From Streptomyces griseocarneus (GTDB lineage: Bacteria; Actinomycetota; Actinomycetes; Streptomycetales; Streptomycetaceae): a DNA stretch of 64,000 nt. Position numbers and translations under genes: made by a program. The stretch lies in assembly GCA_003674045.1 (NCBI GenBank), contig PENC01000004.1, positions 62,001 to 126,000 of the forward strand. The letters run 5' to 3'. The notes below the pieces were generated by a model that worked only from the letters and a program-made list of their open reading frames with translations, was not told where the DNA came from and did not search any database. This document shows, in pieces, positions 27,761 through 36,127 of this stretch (the first letter of the stretch is position 1; each line of letters starts with the position of its first letter).

Positions 27761-28534
27761 TCAGCTCAGCCGGGCATCCGCGTAGGCGGCCATCGCGTCA
27801 CGCTGGTACTCGGCCAGCCCGTCGGCGATCTTGTCGAAGTTGGCGCGGAAGTCCGGCTCGTCGACGTAGGTCCGGCCCAGCCCCTTGTAGCCCTCGGCGT
27901 TCGGGGTCCAGAAACGGCACACGCCCTGGTAGTGAACGTCCACCTCGGCCTGCACCGCGGCGTCCTCGACCGGCGTGCCCGCCACCATGAACTCCGCCAT
28001 GCGGATCATCTGCGCGGTCACCTCGCGCTGCCACCGCTCCGTCTCCTCGGGGGTCATCCCCTCGACGGCCGGCCGGGACTGCTCCCACGCCTGCGGCCAC
28101 CGCTCCTGCACCTCGGCGTCGAGCTCGGCCTCGGTACGGGCCGCCTCGAAGCCCTCGAACAGGTTCTCCGGCCTGTTGATCTTCGCCATGTCGCTGTTGT
28201 CCTTTCCTTCCTCCAGTTCGGCGATGGTGCGGTCGACCGTGCGGACGAGCGTCTCCAGCCGGTTCCGCTCCGCCAGCAGGCGCCCCCGGTGCTCACGGAG
28301 CACCGCCGTCCGGTCCATCCGGCTCTCCAGCACGGCCCGGATCTCCCGCAGCCCCAGGTCCAGCTCCCGCATCAGCAGGATCTGCTGCAACCGCAGCAGC
28401 TCGGCCTCCCCGTAGTAGCGGTGCCCGTTGCTCCCGATCCACGCGGGCGGCAGCAGGCCGATCTCGTCGTAGTGCCGCAGCGTCCGGGACGTCACCCCGG
28501 ACATCCGGGCCACATCCGCGATCGACCAGGCCAT
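27761..28534 (-). CDS. MerR-family regulator with TipAS-like antibiotic-sensing domain
   Basis: This 257-residue protein has an N-terminal MerR winged helix (SIADVARMSGVTSRTLRHYD, GLLPPAWIGSNGHRYYGEAE), a dimerisation coiled coil (about 75-115), and a C-terminal TipAS domain (ENLFEGFEAARTEAELDAEV, PQAWEQSRPAVEGMTPEE, HYQGVCRFWTPNAEGYKGLG). In TipA this domain captures thiopeptide antibiotics. As in tipA, an internal ATG (28189) after GGAGGAAGGAAAGGA would yield a 142-residue TipAS-only product. It is convergent with the pentapeptide gene. Confidence 0.92.
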   Translation of the reverse strand: MAWSIADVARMSGVTSRTLRHYDEIGLLPPAWIGSNGHRYYGEAELLRLQQILLMRELDLGLREIRAVLESRMDRTAVLREHRGRLLAERNRLETLVRTVDRTIAELEEGKDNSDMAKINRPENLFEGFEAARTEAELDAEVQERWPQAWEQSRPAVEGMTPEETERWQREVTAQMIRMAEFMVAGTPVEDAAVQAEVDVHYQGVCRFWTPNAEGYKGLGRTYVDEPDFRANFDKIADGLAEYQRDAMAAYADARLS

Positions 28535-28737
28535 GGCCAAGCCCCGCCTTCCCTCGCCGGGCCGGTCTCTCCGGCCACACAGACGACCGTAGAAGTTGAC
28601 GCAGCGGAAATGGCAAGCGCGCGTCGGCACCACGTCCGCGACTCCACCGAACCGGCCCTCCGCGCATGGCGGTTCTCCGGGGCCTGCCCGACACAGGGCT
28701 GAGCCTCCCTGAGCACCCGGCCCTCGGCCTCAAGCAC

Positions 28738-28771
28738 GAAGGGACGCCCGGAATCGTCCGGGCATCCCTTC
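28738..28771. terminator. Hairpin beyond the truncated tRNA-Ser copy
   Basis: AAGGGACGCCCGGA and TCCGGGCATCCCTT pair with one mismatch around a four-base loop. The intact tRNA-Ser(UGA) at 36839 has an equally placed hairpin, so this is best read as the native terminator of the chromosomal tRNA-Ser before integration split it. Confidence 0.65.
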
Positions 28772-28789
28772 TGAGCAGCGTGTTCGCCG

Positions 28790-28854
28790 CCTCGGCGGAG
28801 AGTGTGGGATTTGAACCCACGGTGACATCGCTGCCACCACGGTTTTCAAGACCG
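28790..28854 (-). other. attL: 3' portion of a split tRNA-Ser(UGA)
   Basis: These 65 bp equal 36833-36897 except for one base. They contain the T-arm (GGTTCAAATCC on the minus strand), the variable arm and the anticodon stem-loop, and then the match stops abruptly at ACGGTTTTCAAGACCG. The tRNA 5' half is missing. This is the left scar of site-specific integration into the tRNA gene. Confidence 0.9.
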
Positions 28855-28922
28855 GCGTTCCTGAGCGGCAGGCAAGCGACTGACCTGCGGCAATGGCGTG
28901 GACGACCGATTCCGATGTTCAC

Positions 28923-28942
28923 CTGGCCCGCCTATGGCCCGC
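28923..28942 (+). other. Putative integrase arm-type site, element 1 left
   Basis: CTGGCCCG and TATGGCCCGC occur here with two bases between them. The same 20-bp block, differing at two positions, is at 36706-36725 near the other end of element 1. Position and pairing suggest integrase arm binding. Confidence 0.5.
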
Positions 28943-29043
28943 TGGGCCGGTACGCGGGTCGCCTGACCCACCGCAGCGAGAGTTACGCCGCCGGCGGCCC
29001 GCACTCACGGCAGGGTCCGCCATGCCCGGAGGTCCCACTGAAC

Positions 29044-29263
29044 CGTTCCGACTTCTCTGCCGCTCGCGTCCCAGGGGTGGAGGCTATGGCACCCGTTTGA
29101 CCCGACTCGGGCCGAAGCTGCGCTCGCCGACCTTGAACGCGTCGCACCGCGCACAGTCGTGTGGCTCAACGAGGCCCAGCATTACCTAGGCTCCCCCACG
29201 CTGGCGAACGCATCGCGGCTGCTCTTCACGCCCTCCTCACTGACCTCGGTCGTGGTCCGGTCC
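29044..29263 (+). pseudogene. Broken STAND/regulator ATPase fragment
   Basis: The first frame reads QGWRLWHPFDPTRAEAALAD, then LERVAPRTVVWLNEAQHYLG, a Walker-B-like segment typical of large Streptomyces ATP-binding regulators. The expected continuation (GERIAAALHALLTD, GRGPVL) is present but in a different frame from about 29195, so there is a frameshift. The IS5-family element then cuts the sequence at 29264. Neither end of the gene is present. Confidence 0.6.
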
Positions 29264-30138
29264 TAAAGCGTGTTGCACAAGGCCGTGAACTGGCAGGTCG
29301 GGGCGGGTGGTGGGCCGGTTCTGGTCATGCCGTGAGGGCGAGGTTGTGCATGTGGGCCACGGCCTGGACCGCGTGATGAAGGCCGTCGCCGCGCTGCCGG
29401 CAGTCGCGGAGGATCTTGTAGTTCTTCATCCGGCCGATGACGTGCTCCACGCGGGCCCAGACCTTGCGGTGCTCGGCATTGTCCTCCTCCTCACCCTTCA
29501 GCAGGGGCCGGCCCGGACGTTTCCGGTGGGGTATCACCATGCCGCACTTCGTGCAGGCGCCGTCCCCCAGGACCGTCACCCCCTGGCAGTGCCGGCCCAG
29601 CCCGGAGGCACGCCAGGCGTGTGCGTCCGCGGTGGTGCCCGGCACCGGACGGGCCGCCGCGATCACCAGCCGGGTGTCCGCGTCCACGATGACCTGCACG
29701 TTCGCCGAGAACCGGTAGTTACGGGAGGAAGCAGCCACACTCCGGTCACGGACCGGCAGCAGCGTGCCGTCCACGATCCACAGCCGGTCCGCCGCACCGG
29801 CCGGGCAGGAGACGGGCTCGATCGCCAGCAGCGGCCCCAGCCGCCGGATCACCCGGCACACCGTGGACGGCGAGACACCGAACAGCGGGGCCAGCTGCCG
29901 CATGGTCAGGTTCGTGCGGTAATACACCGCCACCACCAGCACCCGCTCGGCCAACGGCAGGCTCCACGGGCGGCCCATCAACGTGCCATTGCCACCCCGC
30001 TCCCGCACCACCCTCAGCAACCGCGCAAACTGCGACACCCGCAGCCCGGTAAACGTCTCCACCCACACCCGCTCAAACCTCAACACCCCGGCCATACCCT
30101 AAAAATGCCCAGTTCACGGCCTTGTGCAACACGCTTTA
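29264..30138 (-). mobile_element. IS5-family insertion sequence
   Basis: Perfect inverted repeats of about 28 bp (AAGCGTGTTGCACAAGGCCG and on through GTGAACTGG) bound the element. TA flanks both ends (29264-29265 and 30137-30138), consistent with a target duplication. It carries one transposase gene on the minus strand. It abuts the broken ATPase fragment on one side and the HMG-CoA reductase stop codon on the other. Confidence 0.9.
29325..30095 (-). CDS. IS5-family transposase
   Basis: This 256-residue protein has an N-terminal helix-turn-helix (LTMRQLAPLFGVSPSTVCRV) and a DDE domain: DRLWIVDGTLLPVRD supplies the first Asp, TVLGDGACTKCGMVIP the second and HRKVWARVEHVIGRMKNYKI the Glu. It belongs to the DDE_Tnp_4 type seen in single-ORF IS5 elements and appears full length and intact. 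Confidence 0.92.
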   Translation of the reverse strand: MAGVLRFERVWVETFTGLRVSQFARLLRVVRERGGNGTLMGRPWSLPLAERVLVVAVYYRTNLTMRQLAPLFGVSPSTVCRVIRRLGPLLAIEPVSCPAGAADRLWIVDGTLLPVRDRSVAASSRNYRFSANVQVIVDADTRLVIAAARPVPGTTADAHAWRASGLGRHCQGVTVLGDGACTKCGMVIPHRKRPGRPLLKGEEEDNAEHRKVWARVEHVIGRMKNYKILRDCRQRGDGLHHAVQAVAHMHNLALTA

Positions 30139-31323
30139 ACGGACAGGCCTGTTGCGCCCGAGGCGTTCATGGGAGCTGGCGAAATGCCCGGAAACGGCTG
30201 CGGAGACCGTCGAGAGATCGAGGGCGAGTGCAAAGCCGGCGATGATTTCGGCCAGGCGGGCGGCACTTCCCTTTCCCGTGCAGCCCATCATCTCCAGGAG
30301 TTCGCGCTGCGCGGGAAGGTGGGTGCCGCCGCCGACCGTCCCGACCGCCAGGCCGGGGAGGGTCATGCTGGCGTAGACGCCGGATGACGCCCGTTCGAGA
30401 ATGAACTGACCCACGCTCGACTCGTGGACACAGGCGATGTCCTGACCCGTCGCGGCGAAGATCGCCGCCACGATGTTGGCGGTGTTCGCGTTCGAGCCCA
30501 AAGCTCCGCCGTAGACGGCCCCGGATGCGATGTGGTGGTATCCCATGACCAGTTCATCGGGCGTCGTGTTCAAGACCCGCTTGACGATGCTTTCGGGAAG
30601 GACGCATTCGGCGGTCACCCTGATTCCGCGGCCTTCCGTCATCCTCTGCGAGGACGCCTTTTTATCGCCGGAAGTGTTTCCCTCGATGATGAAGGAATCG
30701 AGTTCCCGGCCGTCGACCAAGTGAGGCTGTTCCAGGATCCATTGGCAGGCATGCCAGGTGCAGGTAGTGGTCATGTTCTGGCCAGCTGCGTCCCCGGTGG
30801 TGTAGGTGAACTTCAGGTGGACCGTCCTGCCCAGCAACGCGGGTTCGATCGAGATGAGCTCGGCATGCTTCGAGACTTGCTGGATGACTGCTCGAAGCTC
30901 GCCCAGGTACTGGGTAACCGTTGACGCGAAGAGACTGGCTGCCGACATCCTGGAGAAGGCGAAGACCGGTGCACGTGACATGCTTTGCGAGATGGCACAT
31001 GTGCTGACTCCGCCTGCCATGCCGGCAGCCAGTGAGCCACGCGTCACTGATGAGACCAAAGCGCCCTCTGTGGTCGCCATGGGGGCGTAGATCTCGCCCC
31101 GTACGTTCTCCCCGTGGAACAGCAGTGGCCCGGCCAGGCCGACTGGGATCTCGACGCTTCCGACGAATCCCTCGATGTTTCCGGTCAGCCTGCCGGCGTC
31201 GAGCCGGGTGTGTTCCATGGAACGCAGGCCGAGCCCGGTTATGGCGCGAATCCAGTTGAGCCGTTGAAGCCGGGCCGGCTCTGTGTAGATTCCTCTGGCG
31301 GGAACGTACCTTCCCAATCCCAC
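30136..31323 (-). CDS. HMG-CoA reductase, class I
   Basis: This 395-residue enzyme reduces HMG-CoA to mevalonate using NADPH. Class I motifs are all present: GEIYAPMATTEGALVSSVTR (catalytic Glu), TTGDAAGQNMTTTC (Asp and cofactor site), GTVGGGTHLPAQRELLEMMG, and the C-terminal His in VSGHFASSHERLGRN. Length is slightly above the roughly 350 residues of known Streptomyces enzymes. The start is a GTG at 31323 after GAGAGG. No other mevalonate-pathway genes lie nearby. The TAA stop spans the IS5 junction; before insertion it would have read TAG. Confidence 0.92.
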   Translation of the reverse strand: MGLGRYVPARGIYTEPARLQRLNWIRAITGLGLRSMEHTRLDAGRLTGNIEGFVGSVEIPVGLAGPLLFHGENVRGEIYAPMATTEGALVSSVTRGSLAAGMAGGVSTCAISQSMSRAPVFAFSRMSAASLFASTVTQYLGELRAVIQQVSKHAELISIEPALLGRTVHLKFTYTTGDAAGQNMTTTCTWHACQWILEQPHLVDGRELDSFIIEGNTSGDKKASSQRMTEGRGIRVTAECVLPESIVKRVLNTTPDELVMGYHHIASGAVYGGALGSNANTANIVAAIFAATGQDIACVHESSVGQFILERASSGVYASMTLPGLAVGTVGGGTHLPAQRELLEMMGCTGKGSAARLAEIIAGFALALDLSTVSAAVSGHFASSHERLGRNRPVR

Positions 31324-31352
31324 GACCTACCTCTCATCAGGGCCGGATGGAC

Positions 31353-31389
31353 CGAGTGTGTGGCCCGGCTGAGCCGGGCCACACACTCG
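31353..31389. terminator. Strong terminator hairpin
   Basis: An 18-bp perfect stem (CGAGTGTGTGGCCCGGCT and its complement) with a one-base gap. It lies downstream of the secreted-protein gene and upstream of the HMG-CoA reductase start, both on the minus strand, separating their transcripts. Confidence 0.8.
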
Positions 31390-31398
31390 GGAGTCACG

Positions 31399-32031
31399 TC
31401 ATGGCACGACGATCGTCATGACTCCAGTGACCGTCAGGTCGGATAGGCCGCTCGGCGACTCGCATGCTTTCAGGGCGTTTGCCGGCTGGGTTCCGGCGAC
31501 GGCAATGACGACGGTGCCGTTCTGGTACCTTCCGGAGGTGTAGCGCGCGGCGATGCTCTTCGACCCGTTCACCAGGTCGGCCAACGAGGGCTCGGCCCAG
31601 GTGTAGTTGCTGGTGTTGCGGCCGCTGGTGACGTTCCAGAAGGATACTTGCGGAGAGCTGGAGTTCGTGTAGGCGCCGGCCAGGCAACTGGCGCTGGTTG
31701 TCGCGCTTGCCGCCTGGAATGCGTTGCCGTCGTTGATGCCGCTTTTCAGGTTGGGATCGCCCTCACAGGACCAGATCGTGCTGTGGGCGCGGTCGACCGA
31801 GAACGTGGTGTTGTGGGGGGTGGTGCTGATGGGGGTACTCCAGTGCTGTGTCCAGGTGATGTTGCAGGTGATGGTCTGAGCCGCGTTGGCCTGGGTTACG
31901 GAAAATCCCAGGAAGCTGGCGATCGCCGCGAGAGTTGCGAACACCGCGGCCAGACTTTGCCACCTGCGCCGCGGCTTGCGGTCGCACTGTGACCCGTGAG
32001 TGGGCTGCACTATCACGGTTTGTTCCTCCAT
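31399..32031 (-). CDS. Secreted protein of unknown function
   Basis: This 210-residue protein has a long N-region, an Arg-rich stretch and a hydrophobic core (SLAAVFATLAAIASFLGFSV, cleavage near ANA-AQ). The mature part is Ser/Thr/Asn/Trp-rich and beta-like (ITCNITWTQHWSTPISTTPH; GRNTSNYTWAEPSLADLVNG; DLTVTGVMTIVVP) with four cysteines. I recognise no family. It lies between the MHS transporter and HMG-CoA reductase genes on the same strand. Confidence 0.75.
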   Translation of the reverse strand: MEEQTVIVQPTHGSQCDRKPRRRWQSLAAVFATLAAIASFLGFSVTQANAAQTITCNITWTQHWSTPISTTPHNTTFSVDRAHSTIWSCEGDPNLKSGINDGNAFQAASATTSASCLAGAYTNSSSPQVSFWNVTSGRNTSNYTWAEPSLADLVNGSKSIAARYTSGRYQNGTVVIAVAGTQPANALKACESPSGLSDLTVTGVMTIVVP

Positions 32032-32070
32032 TCGAAGAGGCTGGGACTGATGGATGGTGCGAGGCGATGG

Positions 32071-33468
32071 TCAGGGAGAGGAGCACGGGCGGTACTCCGC
32101 TGGTCCGGGGATATCAGGGTTCGTGGCAGGGGCGTCCCGGGGCGTTTCCGGTCGGGCGAATGCCAGCGCGAGTGCGGCGACAGCCAATGCGGCCAGGGTG
32201 TAGATCGCGACCGCGTGGGGACCGGGGAAACTCCCTCGCACAAGGAGCACTTGGACGAGGGTGCCTCCCAGCAGCGCCCCGAACTGGTAGCCGGCCGAGA
32301 TTCCGGTGCAGCGCAGCGGGAAGGGGAACAGTTCGGCCAGGAGTGCGGCCGTGGGCCCGCAGAGTGCGGCGAATGCGACGAGACCCACGACGAATACCAC
32401 GACCATCAGGGTTGGGGAGAGGGTGTCGACGAGAGGGAAGAACACCGCCGCATGGACTGCGGTGGCGAGGAGGCCGAGGAGGCAGACCCGTCGTCGGCCG
32501 TAGCGATCCGACAGCGCCGCGAATCCCGGGATCAGCCCCGCCAGGAGAACCGGCCCAACGGTCAGCAGGATGATGACTTCGGAGGCCGGCAGACCTGCGA
32601 CGTTCAGGAAGTACGACAGGGCAAAGCCGAACGAGAACGTGTAGAAGGCGACATCGACGCCGATCGTCACGCCGATCGCCACCAGCAGATGTCGTGGGTG
32701 ACGCCGCACTACCTCGATCAATGGAAGCCGGGCTCGCGTGCGATTACCGGCGGTTGCGGCGAACTCCGAGTCGTGCGCCACGTTTTGCTGTGTCCACCAC
32801 GCGACAGCCACCAGAACCAGAGACAGCAGGAACGGCACCCGCCAGCCCCAAGCCAGGTAGTCATGCGCGGGAAGGACGGTGGACATCGTGTTGAGGGCCG
32901 CGGCCGCGAGGAAGTAGCCGACCGGCATCCCGACCAGGGCCCAGGCCGCAACCAGCCCCCGTCGACTCGGGCGAGCGTGTTCCCATGACAGGACCACGGA
33001 GGCACCCAAGACCCCGCCCAGACCCAGGCCCTGCACCAGACGCAGGATGACCAGAAGGACCGGAGCGCCAAGCCCGATCGTCCAGTACGGAGGCAGCAGC
33101 GGGATCATCCCGGTGGGAACCGCCGTGAGCACCAAAGCCCCGACCATCATCGGACGCCGGCCGTATCGGTCACCGATATAGCCGAAGAGCAGGCCGCCCA
33201 AAGGTCTTGTCACGAACCCGGATCCGAACATGCCCAGCACAAGCAGAGTGCCGGTCAGCGGCATAGCCGCCGGAAAGTACAAGTGGTCGAATACCATGCC
33301 GGAGGCTCTGACGAAGAGGAAGAAGTCGTACCACACCAACGTGCTGCCCAGCAGGCTCGCGATCACCGCCCGGCGCACGGCATCTGACGCAAAAGCCCGG
33401 CCACTGCCCTGCCTTCGCGTGAAAACCGAAGAAACAGTTGATGCAGAGATGGACGCCCACTGTCCCAC
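32071..33468 (-). CDS. MFS transporter, metabolite:H+ symporter (MHS) type
   Basis: This 465-residue protein has twelve predicted helices. RPLGGLLFGYIGDRYGRRPM is the loop 2-3 signature of the MHS group (ShiA/ProP/KgtP-like), repeated in the second half as FAALSDRYGRRRVC. VILRLVQGLGLGGVLGASVV lies in helix 4. These carriers import organic acids or compatible solutes with protons; the substrate here is unknown. It starts with GTG and is separated from the secreted-protein gene by 39 bp. Confidence 0.9.
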   Translation of the reverse strand: MGQWASISASTVSSVFTRRQGSGRAFASDAVRRAVIASLLGSTLVWYDFFLFVRASGMVFDHLYFPAAMPLTGTLLVLGMFGSGFVTRPLGGLLFGYIGDRYGRRPMMVGALVLTAVPTGMIPLLPPYWTIGLGAPVLLVILRLVQGLGLGGVLGASVVLSWEHARPSRRGLVAAWALVGMPVGYFLAAAALNTMSTVLPAHDYLAWGWRVPFLLSLVLVAVAWWTQQNVAHDSEFAATAGNRTRARLPLIEVVRRHPRHLLVAIGVTIGVDVAFYTFSFGFALSYFLNVAGLPASEVIILLTVGPVLLAGLIPGFAALSDRYGRRRVCLLGLLATAVHAAVFFPLVDTLSPTLMVVVFVVGLVAFAALCGPTAALLAELFPFPLRCTGISAGYQFGALLGGTLVQVLLVRGSFPGPHAVAIYTLAALAVAALALAFARPETPRDAPATNPDIPGPAEYRPCSSP

Positions 33469-33910
33469 CGTCGACCTCCAGGTGAATGCCAGGACCCGCC
33501 TACAGCCTCAGAGAGGGTTCCGATTCAGGCACAACGCCACTATCGGGGCGAAGTAGTTGAGTTGAGTCGGGGAAGCCGCTCGATCCTCGCGTTGAGTTCG
33601 CATTGGCCTACTGCGGAATTCTGCTGCGGACCGGCTTTGCGGCTGCGATGCGGTCACTATCCTGCGTCCCCACTATCAACACCAGGGGTGGGTACTCGCG
33701 TGAAGGAGCACGCCACCCGCGCGCCCCGATCCGTCACTACGTCATCCGGCGCCACGCGACCTGTCTGGATGCTTGATTGGACGAGCTCGCGAGGGTGCTT
33801 GGCCGCTGCCTCAGCTGACCTGCAGGCTGTTCGCTGGGTACTTGACATACGTCGTGCTTGACAGTTGTCGCGCGGCTTGAGAGGGTGCTGCGCTCGCTGG
33901 AGGCTCTCGA
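33469..33910. other. Intergenic region with no gene seen
   Basis: A 440-bp stretch between the divergent transporter and VOC genes. The ORFs in it lack protein-like composition and ribosome sites. I see no repeat, tRNA or strong hairpin. Confidence 0.5.
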
Positions 33911-34645
33911 ATGGGGGAGCGCGTGGCGAACGAGGTGACCGTTCCGCTGCTGCCGTGCGGCTCGATCGATGAGATCGCCGACTTCTACCGGATGCTCGGC
34001 TTCGAGGTCACCTACCGACAACAGCGCCCGAACCCGTACATCGCGCTGCGGCGCGAGGATCTTCAGCTGCACTTCTTCGGCATGCCGGACTTCGATCCCG
34101 GGCAGTCGTACGGATCGTGCCTGGTGTACGTGCAGGACACCGGCGAGCTGTACCGGGAGTTCGCCGAGGGAATGCGTGCGGTGCACGGAAAGCTGCTCGT
34201 GTCCGGCATTCCACGGATGACCCGGCCGCGGAAGCGGAAGAACGCGGACAGCCTGTCCGGGTTCAGCCTCGTCGACCCGGGCGGCAACTGGATCCGCATC
34301 TTCCAGGCGCGGGACTCCGGCGACTCCGATCCCGGTACCGGCCGGCTGGGGAAGGCGCTGCAGAGCGCGGTCGTGCTCGGCGACTCGCACGGTGACCACC
34401 GGCAGGCCGCGCGGATCCTGGACTCCGCGCTGGCCCGCGACGACGGCGCGGTGAGCACCGTGGACCTCGTGGAGGCGCTGGTCTACCGGGCCGAACTCGC
34501 CGTCACACTGCGCGACGGTGAGACCGCGGACACCCTGCTGGCCCGCGTGCGTGCGATCGCGCTGGACGACACCGACCGCGAACGCCTCGCCGAGGCCCTG
34601 GACAATGCCGCCGAACTCGAACGCGTCCGCGACATCGAGCGCTGA
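33911..34645 (+). CDS. VOC-domain protein with helical C-terminal extension
   Basis: A 244-residue protein. The first 130 residues form a bleomycin-resistance/glyoxalase-like domain (LPCGSIDEIADFYRMLGFEV; ALRREDLQLHFFGMPDFDPG; FSLVDPGGNWIRIFQ). The remaining 110 residues are helical and TPR-like (SHGDHRQAARILDSALARDD; VEALVYRAELAVTLRDGETA). Bleomycin-binding proteins act as dimeric drug traps, but the enzyme branch is equally possible. GGAGG lies 7 bp before the ATG. Confidence 0.82.
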   Translation: MGERVANEVTVPLLPCGSIDEIADFYRMLGFEVTYRQQRPNPYIALRREDLQLHFFGMPDFDPGQSYGSCLVYVQDTGELYREFAEGMRAVHGKLLVSGIPRMTRPRKRKNADSLSGFSLVDPGGNWIRIFQARDSGDSDPGTGRLGKALQSAVVLGDSHGDHRQAARILDSALARDDGAVSTVDLVEALVYRAELAVTLRDGETADTLLARVRAIALDDTDRERLAEALDNAAELERVRDIER

Positions 34646-34717
34646 GTTCTGACAGCAACCTGACGGCCCGAGCGACCTGGAAGTCAGGCCCCGGGAGGTC
34701 CACTTCCTTGTGTCGCG

Positions 34718-35836
34718 CTAGTGTCCTGAGTCAGTGATCCGTCGGCAGTACCCGGCGAGGGATTCGAGGATCTGGTCCGCGGTTTTGGTCCAGACATAGG
34801 GACGGGGATCGTCGTTCCAGGTGGCGATCCAGTTGCGTATGTCGCGCTCGAGGGCCTGGACGGAGCGGTGGACACCGCGGTGGAGTTCCTTGTTGGTCAG
34901 CTCGGCGAACCACCGTTCCACGAGGTTGAGCCAGGACGATCCGGTCGGGGTGAAGTGGAGCCGGAAGCGGGGATGGGCCAGCAGCCACCTCCTGATCGTC
35001 TCCGTTTTGTGGGTCACGTAGTTGTCGCAGATCAGGTGGACGTCCAGCCCGGCCGGGATCTCCCGGTCGAGCTTGGACAGGAACTTCCTGAACTCCACGG
35101 CGCGGTGGCGGCGGTGGCGGCGGTGGAGCGAGCCGATCACTTTGCCGGTGGCCGCGTCGAGTGCGGCGAAGAGGGTGGTGGTGCCGGCCCGCAGATGGTC
35201 ATGGCTGGCGCGCTCGGGGGTCCCGGGCATCATCGGCAGGACGGGCTGGGACCGGTCCAGTGCCTGGATCTGCGACTTCTCATCCACGCACAGCGCCAGG
35301 GCCCGCTCCGGCGGGTCGAGATACAGCCCGACCACGTCGTGGACCTTGTCGATGAAGAACGGGTCGGTGGACAGCTTGAACGTCTCCGCCCGGTGGGGCT
35401 GGAGGCCGAAAGCCCGCCAGATCCGCGAGACCGTCGACTGCGACAGGCCCGTCTTCGCCGCCATCGACCGGGTGGACCAGTGAGTGGCGTTCTTCGGCTT
35501 CGACTCCAGGGTGGCTTTAAGGACCGCAGAGACCTGTTCGTCGCTGACCGTGCGGGCCCGTCCGGGCCGGGGCGCGTCTCCCAGACCGTCGAGCCGGTGC
35601 CGCAGGAACCGGGCCCGCCACTTGGAAACCGTCTCCGTAGTGATTCCCAGCTCGCGCGCGACCGCGCTGGCCGAATGCGGCAGGCCATCCGGATCAACCT
35701 CCGCACAGGCCAGCACGATCCGCGATCGCAGAGCCTGCCCCTGGGGCGTCGACGACGCACGCACCCACCCCTGCAGCACCTGACGCTCGTGATCCGACAA
35801 CACCAGTACGGCCAGTTTCGGCCCCGGACGCCCCAT
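34718..35836 (-). CDS. IS630-family transposase
   Basis: This 372-residue protein has an N-terminal double helix-turn-helix (SASAVARELGITTETVSKWR; SMAAKTGLSQSTVSRIWRAF) and a DDE domain (ALCVDEKSQIQALDRSQPVL; DVHLICDNYVTHKTETIRRW; TPTGSSWLNLVERWFAEL). The stop codon TAG consists of the TA target duplication plus one flanking base, so translation ends at the element boundary only because of where it inserted. Confidence 0.94.
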   Translation of the reverse strand: MGRPGPKLAVLVLSDHERQVLQGWVRASSTPQGQALRSRIVLACAEVDPDGLPHSASAVARELGITTETVSKWRARFLRHRLDGLGDAPRPGRARTVSDEQVSAVLKATLESKPKNATHWSTRSMAAKTGLSQSTVSRIWRAFGLQPHRAETFKLSTDPFFIDKVHDVVGLYLDPPERALALCVDEKSQIQALDRSQPVLPMMPGTPERASHDHLRAGTTTLFAALDAATGKVIGSLHRRHRRHRAVEFRKFLSKLDREIPAGLDVHLICDNYVTHKTETIRRWLLAHPRFRLHFTPTGSSWLNLVERWFAELTNKELHRGVHRSVQALERDIRNWIATWNDDPRPYVWTKTADQILESLAGYCRRITDSGH

Positions 35837-35872
35837 GCCAGATCAACGACGGATCACTGACTCAGGACACTA
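34719..35872 (-). mobile_element. IS630-family insertion sequence
   Basis: Inverted repeats (GTGTCCTGAGTCAGTGATCC and beyond, about 24 bp perfect) bound a 1150-bp element with flanking TA on both sides, the classic IS630 target duplication. It encodes one intact transposase. It separates the VOC gene from the FkbM fragment. Confidence 0.93.
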
Positions 35873-35904
35873 GGTTTGCCGAAACCTAGCGGAGAGGTGG
35901 TCTG

Positions 35905-36127
35905 ATGATATATCAGGCGATGGAGCCCCTCATCTCTCTCGGACGTCAGTACGTGCGCTACGTCCCCGGTATCTTAGGCAAGTTGACGCTGGCCAGGTTT
36001 TTAAGCTCTCGACTACAGGACAGGCCTCGTCAACGTGTCATACGGACCCGCTCTGGCGATCGCCTCGTGATCGATACGACCGACTTGATCCAGCGGTATC
36101 TCTACCTGTTCGGGGTCTGGGAACCAC
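35905..36127 (+). pseudogene. FkbM methyltransferase, N-terminal fragment
   Basis: About 73 codons match the start of the full FkbM gene at 40306: GRQYVRYVPGILGKLTLARF and TTDLIQRYLYLFGVWEP correspond to GRRYVRDGPGSVGKLALAGR and the identical TTDLIQRYLYLFGVWEP. The similarity ends at about 36125, just before the SAM-binding motif, where integrase coding sequence begins in another frame. It is non-functional. Confidence 0.85.

Noticed and set aside
28790..28854. Second tRNA-Ser gene
   Set aside because: Only the 3' part is present; the match stops at the anticodon stem, so it is an attachment-site scar.
30136..33468. Isoprenoid biosynthetic gene cluster
   Set aside because: Only HMG-CoA reductase is present; no mevalonate kinase, decarboxylase, isomerase or terpene synthase is in the window.
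33562..33861. 99-codon plus-strand frame in the gap before the VOC gene
   Set aside because: No ribosome site, unnatural composition and no recognisable motif.
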